Assembly (NCBI GenBank): GCA_942490925.1
Contig: CALNYX010000028.1
Location: 1 to 9,253 of the forward strand
Source of the DNA: CALNYX01 sp942490925
Lineage (GTDB): Bacteria > Chlamydiota > Chlamydiia > Chlamydiales > JAAKFR01
Reading direction: 5' to 3'
Length of the DNA stretch: 9,253 nucleotides
The position numbers and the translations under genes are program-made. Below are positions 1-6,619 of this stretch, one piece after another; position 1 is the first letter of the stretch, and every line of letters begins with the position of its first letter. The notes beneath the pieces are model-generated. The model ran no database searches. It worked only from the letters and a program-made list of their open reading frames with translations, and had not been told where the DNA came from.

Positions 1-148
1 CACCGGAAACTGTGTAGTCTTGTCCGGCTTTTTGGGGTGTAGTTTCCACCAACACAACGAGGTCGGCCGCATCATAAAAAAGAAACGGAACCTGAATATC
101 ACCGCCGGAGTAGATAACCGTCACAGCGTTTTTGTTGTTCTCTAACAT
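1..148 (-). CDS. T7-type tail fibre protein, N-terminal fragment (partial)
   Basis: An open minus-strand frame of 49 codons starts with ATG at 148 and runs off the window edge. The start is supported by AAGGTGG (154-160) five bases upstream. The peptide shows the pattern of the T7 gp17 N-terminal virion-attachment domain: a short beta strand (AVTVIYSGG), then VPFLFYDAADLVVLV, then a QDYTVSG turn near residues 43-49. T7 gp17 has the same order (TYQLDG, IPFEY, VVV, TDYRF) in its first 50 residues. In T7 this domain docks the trimeric fibre to the tail, while the variable C-terminus binds the host receptor. That C-terminus lies outside the window. Position directly downstream of the gp16-like gene matches T7 gene 17. 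The comparison is from memory rather than a search, but motif order and gene order agree. Confidence 0.78.
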   Translation of the reverse strand, partial: MLENNKNAVTVIYSGGDIQVPFLFYDAADLVVLVETTPQKAGQDYTVSG

Positions 149-153
149 GATAT

Positions 154-160
154 CCACCTT
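154..160 (-). promoter_or_regulatory. Ribosome binding site of the tail fibre gene
   Basis: Read on the minus strand, AAGGTGG lies 5 nt before the ATG at 148. It decides the start of the partial fibre gene. It also touches the candidate -35 element of the divergent plus-strand gene, so the two control regions overlap within about 60 bases. Confidence 0.6.
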
Positions 161-186
161 GTCCTTTCCGTAGTTTGTGATAAAAT
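159..186 (+). promoter_or_regulatory. Candidate sigma70-like promoter of the plus-strand small gene
   Basis: TTGTCC (159-164, 4 of 6 matches to TTGACA) is followed after 16 bases by TAAAAT (181-186, 5 of 6 matches to TATAAT). The ribosome site and ATG follow about 20-30 bases later. The surrounding sequence is much more AT-rich than the phage genes. A gene oriented against the structural operon needs its own promoter, which supports the call, but the -35 is weak and the boxes are judged by eye. Confidence 0.4.
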
Positions 187-199
187 TTTAAAATATTTT
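181..199. repeat. Adjacent AT-only palindromes in the divergent intergenic region
   Basis: TAAAATTTTA (181-190) and AAAATATTTT (190-199) are perfect palindromes that share one base and overlie the candidate -10 box. They could bind a dimeric repressor or a silencing protein that prefers AT-rich DNA. They may equally be low-complexity promoter sequence. The sequence shows only the symmetry. Confidence 0.4.
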
Positions 200-202
200 T
201 TT

Positions 203-208
203 AAGGAG
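203..208 (+). promoter_or_regulatory. Ribosome binding site of the exported small protein
   Basis: AAGGAG lies six bases before the ATG at 215. It is a near-perfect Shine-Dalgarno sequence and supports both the start codon and the reality of the only plus-strand gene. Confidence 0.75.
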
Positions 209-214
209 TACCGC

Positions 215-571
215 ATGAGATATTTATTGCTTATTTTCTTACTTTGTTACGCTGTGCCTACCTATGCAGGCACATTTGGAACTCAAGATGTAGACTCATC
301 TGTCGACTGGAAACATAAGTGTTCAAAACCCCAAAAACCTTCTTTTACTGTTTCAGATGTTGACTCGTACAACTCTGCTGTTAAGGATTTTAACGCCTAC
401 GTTTCGGAAATAGAGAGCTATATCAATTGCGTAAATCGCGAAGCTAACTCTGACGCTCAAGATCTAGCCAACGCTGTGCAAAAAGGGGCACAACGTGCAG
501 TTGATGATGTTTCAAGCGATCTAGAATCCGCGAAATCAGATCTTGAAAGCAAAAAAAGCATCATCAAGTAG
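215..571 (+). CDS. Small exported protein of unknown function, candidate phage moron
   Basis: This 118-aa protein begins with a clear Sec signal peptide: Arg at position 2, a hydrophobic core LLLIFLLCYAV, and a cleavage-like site TYA|G near residues 18-19. The Cys at residue 11 lies inside the hydrophobic core and is followed by YAV, so a lipobox is unlikely. The mature part has two cysteines, one in CSKPQKP and one in YINCVN about 36 residues later. They could pair in the oxidising periplasm. The C-terminal third is charged, Ala- and Ser-rich and probably helical, with DLESAKSDLESKK resembling a short coiled coil. The general layout CxxPxxP, then a helical stretch, then Cys, recalls small uncharacterised secreted proteobacterial proteins, but no function can be assigned. 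It is the only gene opposing the virion operon, has its own ribosome site and probable promoter, and sits where T7 genes 16 and 17 are adjacent. This suggests an accessory gene expressed from the prophage. Confidence 0.72.
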   Translation: MRYLLLIFLLCYAVPTYAGTFGTQDVDSSVDWKHKCSKPQKPSFTVSDVDSYNSAVKDFNAYVSEIESYINCVNREANSDAQDLANAVQKGAQRAVDDVSSDLESAKSDLESKKSIIK

Positions 572-582
572 CCACGCATAAT

Positions 583-3500
583 TTATTTGTTAGGTTCAGG
601 AATAAGTGGGTTGATGATCGTACCCTCTCCGCTCTCTAGCTGCTCCATGCCTTTCTTGTAACGTCTGGCAAGCTGAGAGACAGGAACGCGGGTTGCGTAG
701 GAACCTAGATGGAAAAGCGACCACAGCATTTTTTCTGTTTGGTTTTCGTCGGGATTCTCAAAGAACTTCCAGCCCTGATGCAAGGAACGCTGCACAAGAT
801 CAAGCCCCGTTGCTGCCGGTGTCTGCATGGCATCAAACGAAGAGAACACGCCAGAGACAAGAGGGATACCTGCAAACTGGTATCCTGCGACGCCTGCGCC
901 CATCTCAAGGAAGAAGTCGACCATAGACTCATCGTCATCTGGATCAGGCGCGTTGCCCCACATAAGCGCAAAGGCCAGTTGCATAGCTATGGGGGGGAAA
1001 ATCTGATCGTACAGAACATACTTGGCGTACTCTACTTTCGTCATTTTTCCGGCCTTCATGGCTCTAAAGTGGTGCCGCTGTCGTGCGCCAAACGTTCGGA
1101 CGGTGTAAGTCTGAAACATGGAAAGCATGCGCATGGCGCCTTGGTGCCGCTGCCACATGGTTTGATCTATGGCCTGCGAGGAAGGCTGAGACTTGCGAAT
1201 AATATCGTCCGCATAGAAAACTGCCTGCTCTGGGTCTTTTCCTTGGTTCATAGCCTTTTCGTACGCAGATACCCACAGCACGTAGGTTGTTGCCATATCA
1301 GCCATGCGGATAGGCCAGAAACCTAGATCAATCGCATCCTGATGGCTCAGCTCTTTGCCGAACACTTCAATCGTCCGCACATCGGTACGAAATTTTTTCG
1401 CTAAATCTCCTAGTTCTCTATCCATAGAATTTGCGCGATCACTCATGTAAGGAGATAGTGCATGAATCTCCTCCATTCGTTTTCGTGTTTTCGAAGACAT
1501 GAGAGTTTTCAGTCCCTTGCAAAAATCTTTCATGCCAATGTCATGCACACCACCAGGGAGGGAGAATACCTGTTTTGTAGCAACGCCAAAGTTCCAACCA
1601 AGAATAAACGGAGTCGCAGCAGTTCGCAGGTTCTCCCCAATACGCTGCCAGATATCGCGCACAGGTCTTTCAGGCCGTGCAATCGCTTTTAAGTGACCAC
1701 GCACAGCATCGTATGCAGATTCGCCCATAACCTGCTTAAACGCTTTCTCCCACTTTTCATGTTTAGTAACACGATCAACAAAACGCAGAGCTTCCGCGTG
1801 CGTTGTGTAATGGATAGTTTCATACAAGTGCTCAACAGCTACGTTTACAGAAAGCTTTAACGGAAAGCCCGGGGCTTTATTTTTGCGCCCCTGAGTAAAT
1901 CCGGAACGTGCGGCAGGAGTCTGGTTGATGGCTTCAGCACGAGAAATCAAGTCTTCATGTTCTGTGTACTGCTTTACAAATTGAGTCTGCGGCAAAGTGT
2001 TGTCGTAGATCGCTGGGTAGTATCCGCCGGCATACTTCTTAATTTTACCACCGCGCTCAATACCAAACGCTTGAGCTTCAATTTTGGTCATATGAAAGCC
2101 GTTCTGCCGCTTATGGACTGCATCAAGCTCAGGATACAGACTATCGATGGCATCCCAGATTTGCTGAATTGCATCCCAATCTTTGTGGGTAAGCATACTT
2201 TTTAAATATGCTAACGTTTGCCCCTCTTTCAGTTCTGGGTATCCAGCAAAAACGCGCTCAAGGTTTGACTTAGTTCCTGTATGAAACATCAAGCCTAAGA
2301 TTGCATCGGGAGTCCATTTGCGCCCGTCCTGCTGCATGATGTCTGGAACAGCAAGCTCTAAAAAAGTTGCATCACCGAGTGACATGTCAGCCCCTTCTTT
2401 TATCTGCCCTTTTAACTCTTTATGAATTCCATCCCGTAATTCAGCGTTTAACTTGATGCGAGAAAAGCTTTTACCGTGCTGCGCTTCCCACTTTCTCGCA
2501 GTCTTACGAAGGTGGAGCATCGCAGGTTTTATTTTTGCCTGCATCTCAGTCCACTTTCGTGTCTTTTCATTTTGAGCACCAACGAGTAGATCGAAAAGCA
2601 ATCTGATGTTTACCCCGCGCTCACCGTTTTTGCCTGTGTCATTAACAGCATCAAAGGTAGCTAGCAGATACTGCAAGGTATCAAGGGAAGCTAAAACGCT
2701 ATCCTTCGCATCCATAAGCTTACGCTTTAGCGTACCCTTTTCATAAAGCTTGCGTGTAGAGTTCTGCGCTCCTTCAGCACCAGCTTCAGCGGTATTATCA
2801 ACCTGCTCTTGTGATACTGCTTTGTTCTCTTTACGAGTTTTACGTCCTTCATGGTCTAGGTGCTTAATCAGATCATTCACCATTCGAAACTCATCAACAG
2901 TAAGGTCTTTCCAATCAATTGCCGCTGTGCCTTCAACAAGCCACTCAGGGAAGGAAGGAGGCACCCCGTTAACATCTTCATGCGAGGCAAGTAACGTTTT
3001 CAGGCTGCTCATCTGTTCGGGATTTTGAGGATACAAAGATTTTCCGACCAAACCGAAACGCTGACCAATTGCTCTAATTTGATCGCGGTAGTGGTAATCA
3101 AGGCCGGACTTGTTCTTTGCATACTTTTTAATGCGACTAGTTGTTTCCTTTGAACTTTCGCGCACTCGCATAGCTTCACAAACAAGCTCATGAGCCATAC
3201 GTACTTTTTCAAAATGGAATTGAACTGCATCCCAATCTTTAGCTTCAAGCACTTTTTTCTTTAAAATCTCAGTAGCTAATCTGGTATGCTTACGCATTGT
3301 ATGCTGGTGTGTGTCATATCGCATTGCGTCACGAATCTTGGTTGCACCACTTTGATCTCTTGCAATCCTGCGCAACCAATCTCGTGGGCTGTAAGTTCGA
3401 CTTCGACTCTTTTTGGCAAATAACGCACTGCACTTTTCGAGATATTCTCCACGAGCTTCTCCCGCGAGCACAATACCGTTTATATCAATGTGCCCTTCAT

Positions 3501-6500
3501 CTTCTTGAAAGAACTCTTCCGCAACTTGCTCGACGCGCTCTTTAAAAGACAACGCGTCAACCATTGCGTATACCATCGCGTCTGAATCATCATATCCATG
3601 CTCGGTTGCAGCATCATCACCATGCTGACCATTCTTTTTAATCAACCCTCGATGCTTACGGCGAAGCTCCTGAACGGTATCTTTCCCATAGTACTCAAGC
3701 ATGTAGGCTTCATCCAAGCCCCTACGTTTTTTCATCCATAAAATTGCTTGATACACAGGTTCATTTTCCACAACTGCCCGAGCATCTTCTTGAGCTTTTT
3801 TCCTTCTTTTATTTCTGTCCCGTTGTGTTTTTCTATCTATTGCTGCAACGCTTTCACGGTCAGCTTCTGCTTGGCATTCTTCTATGGTCGCTCTATCGTA
3901 TTTATCGATATCCATGTGCTGTTCTACAAGGCCAAGGTTCAACTGTGCTTGCTCGTTACGGTCTTTGGCCTCTGCAACCTGCTCGTCTGTTGCCAGCATC
4001 CGGTCAAACACGTCCCGAACTTCATCGTTCAAGTTAACATGCAGGCTTTTTACGTTCTTATAGATCGCGACGAGCCACTGGCGGAATCTATGAAACACCT
4101 GAGCAAGCTCTAAAGATGGGGCTTTACCTTCACGAAGGTACGCTTCAAAGCCACGGGCAAACTGTTCATGATGAACGGTAGCTATCGCCTCACCGTCTTT
4201 CACCTTCATCCACTTACGCAGCACATCTATATCCTTCAGTAACTGCGGTGGAACTGCTGCCGTTGCGCCTGGTTCAATTACCTGTGCAAGAGCAGCCTTT
4301 TCTTTCTCGTATGCCGCGTCGTTATCGTACTGGGCGTTGTCATAATCTTTCTCAATGGTGCCTATCCGGTAGCCCTCTTCCTTGTTTTCCCAATCTGCAA
4401 CCACATCTTTGTATGGTTGACCTTTAGGGTTAACAGCAGAAAGAGAATCTTCCAGCCCTGCACTCATAGTATGGCCTAGACGTTCCTGTTCTGCTGAAAG
4501 CTGATCCAGCGCCGGAGAGGAAACATTCTGGTCAAACACCTGTGTCTGCCCTGTCATACGGGACAATTCCGCAAGGAATATATGCCCGCACTCGTGTATA
4601 AACGTAGAGCGGTCAGCCGTTGCTGCCAGCTTAATTAAGTAGTTGTTATCTGGAAGAAAAGAGAGAGAACCGCGCTGCCCTTGGTTCAGTTCAGTTTTGA
4701 TTTCATCTGTAGCGTCAGTGATACTTTCTTCGTAGTCGAATTGTAGAGGCGAAGTGTTCTCGATATTCCCCTCAAGGCTAGCCGTTTGGGACACTCCAAG
4801 CTCGGCCGAGACCTCTCCCATATGAATGCGACGCATAAAATCAACGCCATCCAGCCCGTACGAGGCATAACTCTGTGCAAAAGCATGAGGTATAGCAGCC
4901 ATAGACGCGGCAGCGTCCTTATGCACCCCTTGTTTTATAAGCCCTTCGGTTATACGAGTTCGCTCGACTTCAAGTGCTTCCTTATGCTCTGTCTCTTCCT
5001 GATACTCAGAAAAAACACGCTCTGCTTCGCCTTGCAGGTCAAGCTGCACTGTCTCTGCTTCAGACATTGCAAGAGGGTCGGCTTTTAAATGGGGAATAAG
5101 CAGCTCGCGCTCATTTTGGGAAAGATTTTGCATAACGGTAGGCACTGATAAAGGCATAACCGTTTCTTGCTGAAAGGCTTCTTGAAAGACTTCCGGTAAG
5201 ACTCCCAAACGGCTTAGCACTTCCTCTGGGGAAGCTACATCCTCACCATTCTCTATGGCTTCTTGAAAGAGCGTCGCAAACTGCTTAGCATCAACAAATT
5301 GTTCTTTGGCAGATTCAGGAAGTACAGAGTCCACAAATTCGCCAAGCGTTTTTTTTGAACGCTCTGTAAGTTTGCTGTTTGCAACCGCATCTGAAAGCCT
5401 TCGTAAATGGGTGGCATTCTCTTTTCCATGCTCTGCATCTGCGGCAATTCCTGCAACTCTATCTGCCGCTTTATCTACATGGGATGTAAGCCCTGCACCT
5501 AGAATGAATGCCCCTGTCATCACATCCACATTCTTCAAACTGGCAACAACATCTTTTACAACACCGTCCATGTCCTTACCCTTTGCAAGCGCGGAAAACG
5601 CAGCTTGAAACGGTTCTTCCATGTATTCTGTAACGCCCTCAGCAACGCCACCGGCAACGCGACGCGCCAAATTCTGCATGATGGTTTTTGTGGCAATCTT
5701 CTTCGTAATTCCACCTAATCCAAGCTTATCTAATAGTCCCACTACAACACCAAAGCTAGTTGCAGCTGTGCCTGCGTCAGCCTGATCCACGCCATCACGC
5801 ACAAGGTCTTCGTACAGCGATGCAGCTTCCTGCAAACCACCAATCACAGCAGGCACAGCAAGACTGCCACCTGTTGCAACGTATGCAGCGACCATAGGCA
5901 ACATGCTGGCAGCGGCTTCACCAACCTGCGTAACAAGATACTCTGGATTCATTAAAAGCTGCGGGTTATCCCACAACGATTTTTGAAGGCGCTCAGGAAT
6001 TGCAAGTGTTTCAGAATTAAGCCATTCGTCTTCGATATACTTTGATTGAGCTAACCAATATTTTTCCCCTTCTCCAAACATGCCCCCGCGTTTGAATCCT
6101 GTAAGCTTCTCCATATCTTTTGAGGCGCTATCCATGGCGCCATAAAAATATGCCATTGCCTGATTCCCAAACCTTGCGAGAGTAAATGGTGCACGACCAC
6201 CAGAACGAGCCAACGCCGTAAACGCGCTGCCGCTCTCCTCTATTTCTCCAAGCTCAAGCACATCATCATGAGCAATCGCAGCATTTTCAGGAACCCCCAT
6301 AAACTGCTGTGTTTTCACACCAGAACGCTGAAGGTCGAAAGTCAACTTTTCTACAGCATCCTGCTTTTTCAACTCAGAATAGGTATTTTCAGCAAGCTCT
6401 GTAGGAAGCTCCATTTTACGGGCAAGCTCTTGAGAACGAGCAACCATATCCGGATTCTTTTCAATCAGGCTCTGCAAAATATTTGCAGGCAAAAAAGGCG

Positions 6501-6618
6501 GGGCATCAACAGCAGCAGAAAAGTCATACTCTGTATCACCTTCAACTGAGGTTTGTTCACTCATCAGGGAAGTTGGTTTAGGAGCATCTTCAGCAGCAGA
6601 GAAATCGTATTCGAGCAT
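583..6618 (-). CDS. Giant internal virion / DNA-ejection protein (gp16 position) with HExxH metallopeptidase motif
   Basis: A single uninterrupted frame of 2011 codons starts one base after the upstream stop (TAAcATG), with AGAGG six bases before the ATG. The N-terminus has two copies of YDFSAAxDAP (residues 4-12 and 31-40). Residues about 228-300 and 363-378 are hydrophobic, Ala/Gly/Val-rich and could insert in membrane. A zinc-peptidase motif HECGH lies at 675-679, in FIHECGHIFLAEL. It is followed by HHEQFARGFEAYL (816-828), whose Glu residues are candidates for a third metal ligand, and by a helical tail ending in VFDRMLATDEQ near 880. A Lys/Arg/Glu-rich region spans about 910-1300. The C-terminal third has GGYYPAIYD (1531-1539), HLYETIHYTTHAEALR (1597-1612) and an all-helical end, patterns I associate with large polyvalent phage proteins. 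T7 gp16 (about 1318 aa) occupies the same position, forms the inner-membrane end of the ejection channel and carries a transglycosylase. I see no clear lytic transglycosylase motif here, so the peptidase may replace it in opening the envelope. Position and architecture are strong; the detailed function is inferred. Confidence 0.85.
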   Translation of the reverse strand: MLEYDFSAAEDAPKPTSLMSEQTSVEGDTEYDFSAAVDAPPFLPANILQSLIEKNPDMVARSQELARKMELPTELAENTYSELKKQDAVEKLTFDLQRSGVKTQQFMGVPENAAIAHDDVLELGEIEESGSAFTALARSGGRAPFTLARFGNQAMAYFYGAMDSASKDMEKLTGFKRGGMFGEGEKYWLAQSKYIEDEWLNSETLAIPERLQKSLWDNPQLLMNPEYLVTQVGEAAASMLPMVAAYVATGGSLAVPAVIGGLQEAASLYEDLVRDGVDQADAGTAATSFGVVVGLLDKLGLGGITKKIATKTIMQNLARRVAGGVAEGVTEYMEEPFQAAFSALAKGKDMDGVVKDVVASLKNVDVMTGAFILGAGLTSHVDKAADRVAGIAADAEHGKENATHLRRLSDAVANSKLTERSKKTLGEFVDSVLPESAKEQFVDAKQFATLFQEAIENGEDVASPEEVLSRLGVLPEVFQEAFQQETVMPLSVPTVMQNLSQNERELLIPHLKADPLAMSEAETVQLDLQGEAERVFSEYQEETEHKEALEVERTRITEGLIKQGVHKDAAASMAAIPHAFAQSYASYGLDGVDFMRRIHMGEVSAELGVSQTASLEGNIENTSPLQFDYEESITDATDEIKTELNQGQRGSLSFLPDNNYLIKLAATADRSTFIHECGHIFLAELSRMTGQTQVFDQNVSSPALDQLSAEQERLGHTMSAGLEDSLSAVNPKGQPYKDVVADWENKEEGYRIGTIEKDYDNAQYDNDAAYEKEKAALAQVIEPGATAAVPPQLLKDIDVLRKWMKVKDGEAIATVHHEQFARGFEAYLREGKAPSLELAQVFHRFRQWLVAIYKNVKSLHVNLNDEVRDVFDRMLATDEQVAEAKDRNEQAQLNLGLVEQHMDIDKYDRATIEECQAEADRESVAAIDRKTQRDRNKRRKKAQEDARAVVENEPVYQAILWMKKRRGLDEAYMLEYYGKDTVQELRRKHRGLIKKNGQHGDDAATEHGYDDSDAMVYAMVDALSFKERVEQVAEEFFQEDEGHIDINGIVLAGEARGEYLEKCSALFAKKSRSRTYSPRDWLRRIARDQSGATKIRDAMRYDTHQHTMRKHTRLATEILKKKVLEAKDWDAVQFHFEKVRMAHELVCEAMRVRESSKETTSRIKKYAKNKSGLDYHYRDQIRAIGQRFGLVGKSLYPQNPEQMSSLKTLLASHEDVNGVPPSFPEWLVEGTAAIDWKDLTVDEFRMVNDLIKHLDHEGRKTRKENKAVSQEQVDNTAEAGAEGAQNSTRKLYEKGTLKRKLMDAKDSVLASLDTLQYLLATFDAVNDTGKNGERGVNIRLLFDLLVGAQNEKTRKWTEMQAKIKPAMLHLRKTARKWEAQHGKSFSRIKLNAELRDGIHKELKGQIKEGADMSLGDATFLELAVPDIMQQDGRKWTPDAILGLMFHTGTKSNLERVFAGYPELKEGQTLAYLKSMLTHKDWDAIQQIWDAIDSLYPELDAVHKRQNGFHMTKIEAQAFGIERGGKIKKYAGGYYPAIYDNTLPQTQFVKQYTEHEDLISRAEAINQTPAARSGFTQGRKNKAPGFPLKLSVNVAVEHLYETIHYTTHAEALRFVDRVTKHEKWEKAFKQVMGESAYDAVRGHLKAIARPERPVRDIWQRIGENLRTAATPFILGWNFGVATKQVFSLPGGVHDIGMKDFCKGLKTLMSSKTRKRMEEIHALSPYMSDRANSMDRELGDLAKKFRTDVRTIEVFGKELSHQDAIDLGFWPIRMADMATTYVLWVSAYEKAMNQGKDPEQAVFYADDIIRKSQPSSQAIDQTMWQRHQGAMRMLSMFQTYTVRTFGARQRHHFRAMKAGKMTKVEYAKYVLYDQIFPPIAMQLAFALMWGNAPDPDDDESMVDFFLEMGAGVAGYQFAGIPLVSGVFSSFDAMQTPAATGLDLVQRSLHQGWKFFENPDENQTEKMLWSLFHLGSYATRVPVSQLARRYKKGMEQLESGEGTIINPLIPEPNK
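4582..4596 (-). other. HExxH zinc-metallopeptidase motif
   Basis: The codons encode His-Glu-Cys-Gly-His at residues 675-679 of the giant ejection protein. The hydrophobic flanks (TFI before, IFLAEL after) are typical of the active-site helix of zincin peptidases, where both His residues bind zinc and Glu activates water. The downstream E818/E825 in HHEQFARGFEAYL are candidate third ligands. Confidence 0.65.
6501..6612 (-). repeat. Direct repeat encoding duplicated YDFSAA peptide at the protein N-terminus
   Basis: The segments 6501-6531 and 6582-6612 match at 24 of 31 bases with an 81-base offset (27 codons). They encode EYDFSAAVDAP and EYDFSAAEDAP. Conservation at the peptide level exceeds that of the linker between them, which suggests duplication with selection on the peptide, perhaps as a docking or packaging tag. 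Confidence 0.7.
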
Positions 6619-6619
6619 G

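Noticed and set aside
991..997. Run of seven G (C on the coding strand) in the giant gene, considered as a phase-variable tract
   Set aside because: Seven bases is short for a phase-variable tract, the frame is intact through it, and a position near the C-terminus gives no evident switch.
709..1326. Plus-strand open frame of 205 codons opposite the giant gene
   Set aside because: It lies antisense to a conserved coding frame, has no convincing ribosome site and its product has no recognisable features. It is a shadow of the real gene.
1864..1884. Terminator-like hairpin AAAGCC-CGG-GGCTTT followed by ATTTTT on the plus strand
   Set aside because: The stem is only six base pairs and lies inside coding sequence of the giant protein (KAPGF). 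It is far from any plus-strand gene end, so chance is the simpler explanation.
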